DNA of 42,313 bases from DAIRVC01 sp036803025 (GCA_036803025.1 DAIRVC010000006.1:1-42313); one strand, 5' to 3'. Counted from the stretch's first letter, positions 23,601-32,326 are shown. Notes: generated by a model from the letters alone, not told the origin. Program-made: numbers and translations.

Positions 23601-25403
23601 GTGTTCGAATCGGAGATCCAAGCACTGACGGAAGCATTCGGCCGGGCGTTCAGCCGTCTGGGCCTCGCCGCGCCTGAACGTGTGGAATGGACGCCCGTCC
23701 CGTTCAGCGGAGCCTGGGGATTGGGCACCGCCGCCTGCTTCCAGGCCGCAGCCGCCGATGCCAGGGCGGGAGGCAAGCTCAACGTCCCGGCGCGTGCACG
23801 CGAGCTCGCCGCACAGGTCGCCGCGGCGATCGAGCTCCCGCCCGGGTTCACGCGCCTGGCCGCCGAGAATGCCTACATCAACGCCTACTTCGACACGGCC
23901 GGCTATGCCGCCCGCGTGATCGACGCCTCCATCTCCGGCGCCGAAGACTTCGGCCGCGGCGCCCCCAAGGGCGAACGCCTCATGGTCGAGTACGCCCAGC
24001 CCAACACCCACCACTCCTTCCATGTCGGGCATCTGCGTGCGACAGTCCTGGGCGAGTCGCTGGCCCGGCTGACCGAGTTTGCCGGATTTGAGACCATTCG
24101 CGCCTCCTACCCGGGAGATATCGGCCTGGGCGTGATCACCTGCCTGTGGGCCTACGACAAGTTTCACCGCGGGCAGGAACCGCCGGGCATCCACGAGCGC
24201 GGCCAATGGCTCTTGAAGATCTACGTCGAGGCCAATGCCCTGCTGACGCCGAAGGACGGCGAGACCGCCGAGGAGAAAGCCAGCCGCGAAGCCTACGATG
24301 CCGAGCGGCGCGAGCTCTACCGGCGCTGGGATGCCGGTGACCCTGAGGTGCGCCGTCTGTGGGAGATCACGCGGCAGTGGAGCCTGGACGAGTTCCACGA
24401 CATCCTGCGCATGATGGACGTGCGCATGGACGTGTTCTTCTTCGAGAGCCAGGTGGACGACCAGGCCAAGCAGATGGCCGACGAACTGATCCGCCGCGGC
24501 ATCGCCGATGACGAGCGCCCCGCCGGGCCGGTGATCGTCCGTATCGACGAGAAGCTGGGGCTGAAGAAGGAGAAGTACCGCACGGCCGTCATCCTGCGCA
24601 GCGATGGGACGACGCTCTACCTGACCAAGGACCTGGCCCTGGCCCGCGAGAAGTTCGAGAAGCACGGGGTCGACCGCTCGGTCTATGTGGTCGACTTCCG
24701 CCAGAGCCTGCACTTCCAGCAGGTCTTCAAGATTCTGGAGCTGTACGGGTTCCCGCAGGCGGCCAAGTGCTATCACCTGTCTTTCGGATTCGTCACCCTG
24801 CCCGAGGGCGCCATGTCCGCCCGGCGCGGAAACCTGGTGCTCTTCAAAGACGTGGCGGACGAGGCCTACCAGCGGGTGCTGAAGATCATCGCCGACAAGA
24901 ACCCGGAGCTGGTAGAGCCGGAGCGATCGCAGGTCGCCTGGCAGGTCGGCCTGGGAGCGCTGGCCTACGCCATGCTGGCGGTCGACAACGTTAAGGACAT
25001 CGTCTTCGATTGGGACACGGCTCTGAGCTTCGACGGCCAGTCGGCGCCGTACATCCAGAACGCTCACGTTCGCGCCAACAGCATCCTGCGCAAAGCGGCC
25101 GCCCTGCCGACGGCGGCGCGCTATGATTACGCGCTGGAACCGTCGGAGACCGAGCTGATCGACCTGATCTCTCGCTTCCCGGCCGCCGTCCAGCAGGCGG
25201 CAGTGGAGTACAAGCCGCTGCTCATGGCAACTTACGCGTACGAACTGGCCAAGGCTTTCCACGGGTTCTATCATGCCGTGCCCGTCCTGCAGGCCGAGTC
25301 GGCCGGCATCCGTGACGCTCGCCTGCGCCTGGTGGCAGCCACCCGGCAGACCCTGGCCAACGCCTTGCGCCTCCTGGATGTCCAGGCGCCGGCGGCGATG
25401 TAA
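23601..25403 (+). CDS. argS: Arginyl-tRNA synthetase
   Basis: A 600-residue class I synthetase that charges tRNA-Arg. The N-terminal domain (about 1-110) is followed by AQPNTHHSFHVGH (HVGH at 141-144, the HIGH motif), the Rossmann fold and MSARRGN in place of KMSKS, as in many ArgRS. The C-terminal DALR anticodon-binding helical bundle ends with the expected LRLLDV near the C-terminus. The catalytic insertion around residues 195-250 is normal for bacteria. The start is GTG with AGGAAGAAGC upstream. Confidence 0.95.
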   Translation: MFESEIQALTEAFGRAFSRLGLAAPERVEWTPVPFSGAWGLGTAACFQAAAADARAGGKLNVPARARELAAQVAAAIELPPGFTRLAAENAYINAYFDTAGYAARVIDASISGAEDFGRGAPKGERLMVEYAQPNTHHSFHVGHLRATVLGESLARLTEFAGFETIRASYPGDIGLGVITCLWAYDKFHRGQEPPGIHERGQWLLKIYVEANALLTPKDGETAEEKASREAYDAERRELYRRWDAGDPEVRRLWEITRQWSLDEFHDILRMMDVRMDVFFFESQVDDQAKQMADELIRRGIADDERPAGPVIVRIDEKLGLKKEKYRTAVILRSDGTTLYLTKDLALAREKFEKHGVDRSVYVVDFRQSLHFQQVFKILELYGFPQAAKCYHLSFGFVTLPEGAMSARRGNLVLFKDVADEAYQRVLKIIADKNPELVEPERSQVAWQVGLGALAYAMLAVDNVKDIVFDWDTALSFDGQSAPYIQNAHVRANSILRKAAALPTAARYDYALEPSETELIDLISRFPAAVQQAAVEYKPLLMATYAYELAKAFHGFYHAVPVLQAESAGIRDARLRLVAATRQTLANALRLLDVQAPAAM

Positions 25404-25420
25404 GCCCCGCGGCCGGGGCT
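25403..25420. other. GC-rich hairpin after argS
   Basis: AGCCCC pairs with GGGGCT around GCGGCC, directly at the argS stop codon. There is no T tract, so it is at most a weak or Rho-assisted terminator or an mRNA-stabilising hairpin. Confidence 0.3.
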
Positions 25421-25488
25421 GAACCTGTCCGAGCACCGGAGTGTTTTCATCCGGACGCCGAATCCGAACACGAGGATAAGAGCAGACT

Positions 25489-26811
25489 ATGGACCGTATC
25501 CGTGTGCTGATCATGGGCGCCGCCGGGCGCGACTTCCACAACTTCAACACCTACTTCCGAGACAAGCCGGCCTATGAAGTCGTGGCATTCACGGCGACCC
25601 AGATCCCCAACATCGAAGGCCGGACCTACCCGGCCGAACTGGCCGGCAAGCACTATCCCAAGGGCGTTCCGATCTACCCGGAAGACGAACTCGCCTCCCT
25701 CATCCGGAAGGAGCGCATCGACCAGGTCGTCTTCGCCTACAGCGACGTCTCGCACGAGTACGTGATGCATCGCGCCTCGCTGGTCCTCGCGACCGGCGCC
25801 GACTTCCGGCTGATGGGGATGAACTCCACCCAACTACCTTCGAAGAAGCCGGTCGTCTCGGTATGCGCCGCCCGCACCGGCAGCGGCAAGAGCCAGACCA
25901 CCCGGCGGGTGGCCGACATTCTGCGCGGGCTGGGCTACCGGGTGGCCGCCGTTCGGCACCCGATGCCCTACGGCGACCTGGTCCGTCAGGCAGTCCAGCG
26001 CTTTGCCTCCTATGAAGACCTGGAGAAACACGACTGCACCATCGAGGAGCGCGAGGAGTACGAGCCGCACATCGACGAGGGCGTGATCGTCTTCGCCGGC
26101 GTCGACTACGAGAAGATCCTGCGTCAGGCCGAGTCCGAGGTCGACATCATCCTGTGGGACGGCGGGAACAACGACCTGTCGTTCTTCAAGAGCGACCTGC
26201 ACATCGTGGTGGTCGACCCGCACCGCCCCGGGCACGAGCTGCGTTACCACCCTGGCGAAACCAACGTCCGGGCGGCGGACGTGTTGGTGATCAACAAGGT
26301 TGACACGGCCTCGCCTGAAGCGGTGATGACGGTGCGCGACAATATCGCCGCCCTCAACCCGGGCGCCACGATCATTGAGGCGGCGTCGCCGATCTTCATC
26401 GACGATCCGGCTGCGGTGCGCGGCAAGCGCGTGCTGGTCGTCGAAGATGGCCCGACGTTGACCCACGGCGAAATGGCTTACGGCGCAGGCTGGGTGGCGG
26501 CCAAGCGCTTCGGCGCCGCCGAGATCGTCGACCCGCGCCCGTACGCCGTGGGCAGCATCGCTGCCACGTACGCCAAGTACCCGAACACCGGTGCCGTCCT
26601 CCCGGCCATGGGCTACGGCGACAAGCAGGTGCGCGAGCTCGAGCAGACGATCAACAACGCCAAGGTTGACCTGGTGATCATCGGCACGCCCATCGACCTG
26701 GCTCGCCTGCTCGACCTGAACAAGCCGGCCCAGCGGGTGCGTTACGCGCTGCAGGAGATCGGTCAGCCGACGCTGGCCGACCTGCTGGAGAGCAAGTTCG
26801 GCCGCAAGTAG
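25489..26811 (+). CDS. COG2403-type GTPase (cyclic 2,3-diphosphoglycerate synthetase-like)
   Basis: A 440-residue cytoplasmic protein. An N-terminal Rossmann-like part (RVLIMGAAGRDFHNFNTYFR) is followed by a P-loop at 128-136 (ARTGSGKSQ), a DGGNND switch-like motif and NKVD. These features match COG2403, a set of predicted GTPases that includes archaeal-type cyclic 2,3-diphosphoglycerate synthetase homologues. In archaea that enzyme makes a thermoprotectant; in bacteria the role of the family is not established. It follows argS by 85 nt, with GAGGATAAG as a weak ribosome-binding site. No other diphosphoglycerate gene is nearby. Confidence 0.82.
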   Translation: MDRIRVLIMGAAGRDFHNFNTYFRDKPAYEVVAFTATQIPNIEGRTYPAELAGKHYPKGVPIYPEDELASLIRKERIDQVVFAYSDVSHEYVMHRASLVLATGADFRLMGMNSTQLPSKKPVVSVCAARTGSGKSQTTRRVADILRGLGYRVAAVRHPMPYGDLVRQAVQRFASYEDLEKHDCTIEEREEYEPHIDEGVIVFAGVDYEKILRQAESEVDIILWDGGNNDLSFFKSDLHIVVVDPHRPGHELRYHPGETNVRAADVLVINKVDTASPEAVMTVRDNIAALNPGATIIEAASPIFIDDPAAVRGKRVLVVEDGPTLTHGEMAYGAGWVAAKRFGAAEIVDPRPYAVGSIAATYAKYPNTGAVLPAMGYGDKQVRELEQTINNAKVDLVIIGTPIDLARLLDLNKPAQRVRYALQEIGQPTLADLLESKFGRK

Positions 26812-26839
26812 CCGCGAGCGGCGTGGCCGGAAGAGCGGA

Positions 26840-28135
26840 ATGGCAGACCGTCGCTCCCCCAGGCTCTCAGTCCGCCTCGAATGGGATCGCCGGCCGGCCG
26901 AGCCGCTCCCAGCCGCCAGTCTGCGCCAAACCGCCCGGGTCCTCCCGGGCGGTCGCGTGGATGGGGAAGGACCCCCCGATCGGTTGATCCTGGGCGACAA
27001 CCTGCCCGCCCTGCACGCCCTGCTGGCGGATTTCGAGGGCCGGGTGAGCCTGTGCTATCTCGACCCGCCCTTTCTCTCCGGTAAGCGCTTCCGGGCGCGC
27101 ATCGGCCGCGGCGAGGACTCGCGCCGTCCCGAGAGCTGGCAGACGACTGTTGGCTACCCGGATGCCTGGCCGGACGCGGCCGCCTACTTGGAGATGCTCT
27201 ACCCGCGCCTGGAGGCGGCCAGCCGACTGCTCTCCCCGGCCGGCGTCCTGGTCCTGCACCTGGATTGGCACGCTTCGGCCTACGGCCGGCTGCTCCTGGA
27301 TGAGATCTTCGGCCCGGAGCGGCTGGTCAACGAGGTCGTCTGGCTCTACCACGGACCTTCCCCGATTCGTTCGGCTTTCAACCGCAAGCACGACACACTC
27401 CTGATCTACTCGCGCTCCGAAGACTACACCTTCCACGCCGACGCCGTCCGCGTGCCCTACGACGACGCCACCGTGCGAACGTTCGCCTCGTCCACGCGCG
27501 CAGGTTTCGGGAAGCGCCCCAACCTGGCGCGCGGCAAGGTCCCGGAGGACTGGTGGTACTTCCCGGTGGTCGCCCGGCTGCATCGGGAGCGGACGGGTTA
27601 CCCGACCCAGAAGCCGGAAGCGCTAGTGGAGCGCCTGATCCTGGCGTTCACCTCGGCCGGGGACTGCGTGGCTGACTTCTTCTGCGGATCGGGGACAACG
27701 CCGGTGGTGGCCTCCCGGCTGGGGCGGCGCTGGGTGGCCTGCGACTCGTCGGCCTTGGCCGTCCACACCACCCACCGCCGGCTTCTACTCGAGCCTGCCT
27801 CATCCCCTTACGCTCTTGAGCAGGTGGAGCCCCTGGCGAGCGAGGCGCGTTCCACGCCACGCATCTCGCTCCGCACACAGGGCCGCCTGGTTACGGCGGA
27901 GCTGCTTGGCGGAGGGCTGCCACTCGACGAGGTCGATCTATGGGAAGTCGACTGGGAGTACGACGGGCGTGCCTTTGTCAGTCGGGCGCAGGCTGTGCGC
28001 GGCTGGCGGGCGGCAGCGCTGGAGACAAGCCTCCGGCACGAGTACCCCCGGCCGGGCCGCTTCGCGCTGCGCGTCCGGGTGGCCGATCGGCACGGGCAAG
28101 TGGGCTGGGCCGAGTCGGCGCTCGAACTCACCTAG
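26840..28135 (+). CDS. Solitary DNA methyltransferase (N4/N6 amino-methyltransferase)
   Basis: A 431-residue site-specific DNA methyltransferase. The catalytic motif DPPF (75-78) precedes the SAM-binding motif DFFCGSGTT (279-287), the beta-class order shared with type III Mod subunits. TQKPEAL (256-262) precedes motif I as usual. The C-terminal 100 residues (VDWEYDGRAFVSRAQAVRGW to RVADRHGQVGW) form a separate beta-rich, PKD-like domain, found in some Mod-like enzymes. It should methylate adenine N6 or cytosine N4 at an unknown site. No restriction gene or specificity subunit is nearby, so it looks like an orphan, possibly regulatory, methylase. The ATG follows a GGAAGAGCGGA site. Confidence 0.88.
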   Translation: MADRRSPRLSVRLEWDRRPAEPLPAASLRQTARVLPGGRVDGEGPPDRLILGDNLPALHALLADFEGRVSLCYLDPPFLSGKRFRARIGRGEDSRRPESWQTTVGYPDAWPDAAAYLEMLYPRLEAASRLLSPAGVLVLHLDWHASAYGRLLLDEIFGPERLVNEVVWLYHGPSPIRSAFNRKHDTLLIYSRSEDYTFHADAVRVPYDDATVRTFASSTRAGFGKRPNLARGKVPEDWWYFPVVARLHRERTGYPTQKPEALVERLILAFTSAGDCVADFFCGSGTTPVVASRLGRRWVACDSSALAVHTTHRRLLLEPASSPYALEQVEPLASEARSTPRISLRTQGRLVTAELLGGGLPLDEVDLWEVDWEYDGRAFVSRAQAVRGWRAAALETSLRHEYPRPGRFALRVRVADRHGQVGWAESALELT

Positions 28136-28157
28136 CTGCCGATCAGTCCCCAGAACG

Positions 28158-28179
28158 AAAACGCGCCCGGCCGGGCGCG
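28158..28179 (-). terminator. Rho-independent terminator of the response-regulator gene
   Basis: A perfect 18-bp palindrome, CGCGCCCGGCCGGGCGCG (28162-28179), is followed on the minus strand by TTTT (28158-28161). The T run marks it as the terminator of the leftward regulator gene; on the plus strand it has no T tract after the methyltransferase gene. Confidence 0.7.
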
Positions 28180-28199
28180 ACGGGTAGCGGGTGTGCCGT

Positions 28200-28871
28200 T
28201 CAGTCCTTTCCAGGGATATCCAGTCGGTAGCCCATCCCCCGAATGGTCTTCAGGTACTTCGGGCGCTTCGGGTCCGGCTCGATCGCGCCGCGCAGCCAGC
28301 TCATGTGAACGTCCAGCGTGCGCGTGTCGCCGGTGTAATCCGTTTGCCAGACCTGGCGGATCAGCACTTTGCGTGTCATCAGCCGCCCGGGGTTCTGCAT
28401 CAGGATCTCGAGCAGTTTGGCGCCCTTGGGTGTCAGGCGCGTCTCACGCCCCAGACAGCGCAGCTTGCGCTGCGCCAGGTTGAGTTGAATCGGTCCGGCC
28501 ACCAAGGCGAAACGCTCATCCCCGGGCAGCATGCGGGCCACGCGATTGACCAGCTTGCGCACAGTGAACGGCTGGGTCAGGGTCACATTGGCGCCGTTGC
28601 CCGGATCGGCGGCGGCACCTTCCGGCACGACCAGGATGATGGGGACTCCGTCCAGCTTGGCGCGCGTGGCCCGGCACATGCGCGTGCCGCTGGTCTGCAT
28701 CGAGGCGGCGTCCAGAATGACGACGTCCGGCATGCGCTGACGAGCCGATTCGACGGCGCTTTCGACGCCGTGCTTGATGGTTACCGAATAGCCTTTCTTC
28801 TCCAGAGCGGAGGCATACGATGGAGCGCTGGCTCGTCCGCTCTCGATCAGAAGGACGCTGGCGGTCGTCAT
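28200..28871 (-). CDS. OmpR-family response regulator with a degenerate receiver domain
   Basis: A 223-residue protein: a receiver-like domain (about 4-115) and a C-terminal winged-helix DNA-binding domain (about 125-220) with TLDVHMSWLR and KTIRGMGYRL. In the receiver the phospho-acceptor aspartate is kept (VVILD, D54), but the acidic pair is ES (E10, S11) instead of DD or ED. The conserved Thr/Ser after beta-4 is V (IILVVP), and the conserved Lys before PF is Q (TQPF, Q100). Such atypical receivers are usually not phosphorylated. It is divergent from the pfkB operon, for which it is the obvious candidate regulator. No paired kinase is adjacent. Confidence 0.88.
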   Translation of the reverse strand: MTTASVLLIESGRASAPSYASALEKKGYSVTIKHGVESAVESARQRMPDVVILDAASMQTSGTRMCRATRAKLDGVPIILVVPEGAAADPGNGANVTLTQPFTVRKLVNRVARMLPGDERFALVAGPIQLNLAQRKLRCLGRETRLTPKGAKLLEILMQNPGRLMTRKVLIRQVWQTDYTGDTRTLDVHMSWLRGAIEPDPKRPKYLKTIRGMGYRLDIPGKD

Positions 28872-28931
28872 TCAGGGGTTCCGTGCGAACAGGCAGGCCG
28901 CCTCCGGCGAAACGGCCACCTTATCGGTTCC

Positions 28932-28937
28932 ATTATA
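28932..28937 (-). promoter_or_regulatory. -10 box of the response-regulator gene
   Basis: TATAAT on the minus strand, preceded by GG, 60 nt before the start codon at 28871. No convincing -35 was found. Confidence 0.4.
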
Positions 28938-29022
28938 CCCAGTTCCGTTCGAGTTGGTATGGCCTTTAAGTTACCGGCCGTCCCCCTTCTTGCCCGCTTT
29001 GCACGACAGATCCGGGCTGCGA

Positions 29023-29050
29023 TGGACGAGTCGCGGCCGGCCTGTATAAT
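29023..29050 (+). promoter_or_regulatory. Promoter of the pfkB-M20-aspartoacylase operon
   Basis: TGGACG (29023-29028), a 16-bp spacer and TATAAT (29045-29050). The GTG start at 29060 follows after 9 nt and an in-frame ATG at 29066 after 15 nt, so the transcript is leaderless or nearly so. Confidence 0.5.
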
Positions 29051-29059
29051 CCCATTGCC

Positions 29060-30067
29060 GTGAGCATGCCGCAACTCGCCATAATCGGCAGCGTTCATCA
29101 GGACTACTACATCACCCACCTGGGGCGCGCCCACGTGGGCGTTCTGGGAGGAAGCGCGTGCTACGCTGCCGCCGGCGCCCGACTGTGGACGGGTGACGTC
29201 GCCATCTTCAGTCGTGTGGGCGCGCACTTTCCCATGGAGCTGCTGGCGGCGCTGCAGCCGTTGGGCATCTCCACTGCGTACATTCACCGACACGACCGCC
29301 CGCACATCGATCGCCATTTCGTCGCCTACATCTCGCCGGAGGAAAGCACGTCGGAGAACCCCTCAGGGCACTTCCGCAAGGCCGGCCTTCCGCTGCCGAA
29401 GGAGCTCCTGGACTACACGACGGTTGCACCGGAATCCGGCGTCGGCCATGCGCTCAGCCTCCAGGCCTACCGGCCCGAGGATCTTCCGGCGATGGCGGGC
29501 GGGCTTCTCGGCGCGCACCTGGCACCGGCCGAGTACGGCACGCATGCCCTGGTGTCCGCCCGCCTGCGCGAGCTCGGCGTGCGCTTGATCACCCTGGATC
29601 CCTCCTCGGACTACATGCGCCCGGCGCGGCTCAACCAGCTGCACACCATCGTCAACGGGCTGGATGCGTTTCTCCCGTCGCTGGAGGAGGCACAGGCATT
29701 GTTCTTGTCGAAGGCCAAGCAGCCGCGCGAGATAGCCGAGGCGCTAGGCGGCATGGGCTGCCGCTTTGTCGTCCTCAAACGTGGGCCCGGGGGGCAGGTG
29801 GTCTGGGATGCGCATGCCCGCCGGGAGTGGGCCGTCCCGGCCTACCCCGTTCGGGTCGTCGATCAGCACGGCGTCGGCGACGCCTACTGCGGGGCTTTCC
29901 TGGCCGGACTGGCCCGCACCTCGGATGTCATCGAGGCTGCGTTGATGGGCTCGGTGGCGGCCTCGTTGGCGCTGGAAGGGAGCGGGCCGGGCTATCTGTT
30001 GGATGCCTTGCCCGGGTTGGCCGAAGCCCGTCTCCAGGCGCTTCGTCCGGGGGTGCGCGCGCTGTGA
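29060..30067 (+). CDS. PfkB/ribokinase-family sugar or nucleoside kinase
   Basis: A 335-residue kinase (333 from the ATG at 29066). It has the PfkB N-terminal GG pattern (VGVLGGSACYAAAGARLW) and the C-terminal signature DQHGVGDAYCGAF with catalytic D274, where the usual TGAGD is HGVGD. The substrate (sugar, nucleoside or other phosphate acceptor) cannot be assigned. The GTG at 29060 matches the 9-nt spacing from the -10 box seen in other leaderless candidates here; ATG 29066 is equally possible, and no Shine-Dalgarno sequence helps choose. Its stop overlaps the next start (GTGA). Confidence 0.85.
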   Translation: MSMPQLAIIGSVHQDYYITHLGRAHVGVLGGSACYAAAGARLWTGDVAIFSRVGAHFPMELLAALQPLGISTAYIHRHDRPHIDRHFVAYISPEESTSENPSGHFRKAGLPLPKELLDYTTVAPESGVGHALSLQAYRPEDLPAMAGGLLGAHLAPAEYGTHALVSARLRELGVRLITLDPSSDYMRPARLNQLHTIVNGLDAFLPSLEEAQALFLSKAKQPREIAEALGGMGCRFVVLKRGPGGQVVWDAHARREWAVPAYPVRVVDQHGVGDAYCGAFLAGLARTSDVIEAALMGSVAASLALEGSGPGYLLDALPGLAEARLQALRPGVRAL

Positions 30068-31170
30068 GCGGCGACCTGGAACGCTGGATCGATCGCGCAC
30101 TGCGTGTCCAGGCCATCCCCGCCCCGACGTTCGGCGAGGCGGCGCGGGCCGGGTTGATGCGGGAGGAATTCTCCGCCGCCGGATTGGCGGACGTTGAGAT
30201 CGACCCAACGGGGAATGTCTACGCCCGCCTGCCGGGTGGCGCCGGGCGTCCGATCGTCGTGTCGGCGCACCTGGACAGTGTCTTCCCGCCTGAAGCGCAC
30301 GTTGCCGCGCGACGCGCCGGCGATACCCTCATCGGCCCGGGGATCGGTGACAACGCGATCTCCCTGGCCGCACTGGTCGAGATCGGGCTGCTCGCCGGCG
30401 CGGGGCTGGCCGGGGACCTGTGGCTGGTCGCCGACGTGTGTGAGGAGGGCCTCGGGAATCTGCGCGGCATGAATGCCGTTCTCGAGCGCTTCGGTGAGGC
30501 ACCGCGGGCCTACGTTGTTCTGGAAGGGATGTCGCTGGGGCAGGTGTACCACCGCTCGCTGCCCAGCCGGCGCTTCCGCCTCTCGGTCTCCGCGCCCGGC
30601 GGACATTCCTGGCTGCATGCCGGGCGCCCGTCCGCCATACACGCCCTCATCCGGATCGGCTCGGCGCTCCTGGATATCGACTTGCCGCAGGAGCCGCGCG
30701 CCAGCCTCAATATCGGGCGGATGCAGGGCGGCATCGGCGTGAATACGATCGCGGCCGAAGCCCAAATGGAGATCGACCTGCGCAGCGAGTCGACCGAGGT
30801 GCTGGCCGCGCTGGCGGCGCGCGTCGAGGAAGTCGTCTGCGCGCAGCCGTGGTCGGGAGCCTCTGTTGAACTGCAGTGCGTCGGCGAGCGGCCGGGCGGC
30901 ACCATTCCGCCGGATCATCCCCTGGTTGCGGCCGCCATCCAGGCACTGCGCGCGCAGGCGGGCATCGCCGCCCGGCTGGAGGTCGGTTCCACCGATGCCA
31001 GCCTCCCCCTGAGCCGCGGCCTGCCGGCGGTCTGCCTGGGTCTCACTTTCGGCTCACAGGCCCACACACTCGACGAAACCATCGAGATCGAGCCCCTCGG
31101 GCGCGGCCTCGCCAGCCTGCTCTACTTTCTCCGCGCGGTATTCGAGCATTCCGACCAGCCCAGCGATTGA
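30064..31170 (+). CDS. M20-family metallopeptidase
   Basis: A 368-residue zinc peptidase of the M20/M25 family. Metal and catalytic residues are visible: H69 and D71 in SAHLDSVFP, D96 in GIGDNAIS, the EE pair at 127-128 in CEEGLGNL, and a late histidine in SQAHTLDE. The dimerisation domain lies between about 175 and 290 (APGGHSWLHAGRPSAIHAL). It should hydrolyse small peptides or N-acyl amino acids in the cytoplasm. The GTG at 30064 overlaps the pfkB stop, and the frame is open upstream only as a pfkB shadow. It is followed 7 nt later by the AstE/AspA-type gene. Confidence 0.9.
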   Translation: MSGDLERWIDRALRVQAIPAPTFGEAARAGLMREEFSAAGLADVEIDPTGNVYARLPGGAGRPIVVSAHLDSVFPPEAHVAARRAGDTLIGPGIGDNAISLAALVEIGLLAGAGLAGDLWLVADVCEEGLGNLRGMNAVLERFGEAPRAYVVLEGMSLGQVYHRSLPSRRFRLSVSAPGGHSWLHAGRPSAIHALIRIGSALLDIDLPQEPRASLNIGRMQGGIGVNTIAAEAQMEIDLRSESTEVLAALAARVEEVVCAQPWSGASVELQCVGERPGGTIPPDHPLVAAAIQALRAQAGIAARLEVGSTDASLPLSRGLPAVCLGLTFGSQAHTLDETIEIEPLGRGLASLLYFLRAVFEHSDQPSD

Positions 31171-31177
31171 GGTCCTC

Positions 31178-32311
31178 ATGACCAAGCGTCTCTCCATTGG
31201 ATCTGCCGCTCGAAGCGCCGGCAGCCTGAGCTACGGGACGTGGACAGCCTTCGAGCATCCCACCGGGCAAGAGGAGTCCCTGCCCGTGATCATCGCCGGC
31301 GGCAAGCGGCCCGGGCCGTGTCTGTGGTTGACAGCCGGGATGCACGGGCCCGAGCACGCCGGTCCTCTCGTCGTCCACCAGCTGCTCCAGCCCGCTCTTC
31401 TGGACAAGTTGCGTGGGACGATCGTAGCCATCCCCGCCCTGACCCCGGCCGGCCTGAGGACGGGCAGCCGCCAGCCCTATCACTCCCCGGGCGACCCCAA
31501 CCGACTGTGGCCGGACGGCCGACCGGAAGCGGGGGTCAGCTCGGATCGGCCGTCGCCCTCGCCGCAGGAGCGCACGTTCATGCGCCTATTCGAGCGAATA
31601 CAGGAGACGGCCGATCTGCTCGTTGATCTGCACAATGCCTGGGAAGGTTCGATGCCCTTCACCGTGCTGGACCGCGTCCTGTACCGCGCAGACGCCCCAT
31701 CCGACCTGCCTCGCGCCCGAGAATTGGCCAAGCGTCTCGAGGCCATGGCTGGCGCCATGGGCTTTTCCGTGGTGCGCGAGTTTCCGCCGGAGCGCTACGT
31801 CGAGGAGAAGCTCCACCGCTCGACCTCCGGCGCGGCCGTCCAGCTGGCGGGGATCCCTGCCCTGACCGTCGAGTTGGGCAGTGGATTGCGGCCCGAGCCC
31901 GCCATCCTGAAGGCAGCCGGTGCCGGCCTGCGCAACGTCCTGCGATGGGCGCACATGCTCCCTGGAGCTCCCGAACCCCTGCAGGGCATTCCTCGTCCAC
32001 AACCCGGCCACGCGTGCCGCCGCAAGCGGACCCCGCGGACCCCGGTAGCCGGCCTCGCGCATCACTGCGTCACGGCCGGGCAGTTGATCCGGACAGGCGA
32101 CCCGGTGGCGGAGATGTTCGACATCTGGGGGCGACCGCTGCTGGACGAGCCCCTGCGCGCCGAGGCCGACGGATTCGTCCTCGGCCTGGCACAGGGTTCG
32201 GTCTTCTACGCCGGGGAGTCGGTGGCGACGCTGGCTGTGCGGGATCCGGACGGCCTGGTGGCCCCCTATCCGCGAGGCTACTTCCGCGGAGTCGGTTCCA
32301 GGGGGCGTTGA
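31178..32311 (+). CDS. Succinylglutamate desuccinylase/aspartoacylase (AstE/AspA) family protein
   Basis: A 377-residue zinc hydrolase of the M14-like AstE/AspA family. GMHGPEHAG (H56 and E59) and DLHNA (H152) provide the zinc ligands, and TVELGSG carries the likely catalytic glutamate. The C-terminal beta domain (about 280-370) has the family's GDPVAEMFD and ADGFVLGLAQGSVFYAGE. These enzymes remove acyl groups from N-acyl amino acids or related amides. With an M20 peptidase directly upstream, both genes may act on the same class of substrate. The ATG at 31178 lies 7 nt after the M20 stop, with GAGGT as its ribosome-binding site. Confidence 0.85.
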   Translation: MTKRLSIGSAARSAGSLSYGTWTAFEHPTGQEESLPVIIAGGKRPGPCLWLTAGMHGPEHAGPLVVHQLLQPALLDKLRGTIVAIPALTPAGLRTGSRQPYHSPGDPNRLWPDGRPEAGVSSDRPSPSPQERTFMRLFERIQETADLLVDLHNAWEGSMPFTVLDRVLYRADAPSDLPRARELAKRLEAMAGAMGFSVVREFPPERYVEEKLHRSTSGAAVQLAGIPALTVELGSGLRPEPAILKAAGAGLRNVLRWAHMLPGAPEPLQGIPRPQPGHACRRKRTPRTPVAGLAHHCVTAGQLIRTGDPVAEMFDIWGRPLLDEPLRAEADGFVLGLAQGSVFYAGESVATLAVRDPDGLVAPYPRGYFRGVGSRGR

Positions 32312-32326
32312 GCGCGCGCTGGGCTT

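Noticed and set aside
23571..25550. A 659-codon open frame on the minus strand opposite argS
   Set aside because: It is antisense to a certain argS; high GC makes long antisense frames common, and its protein has no family features.
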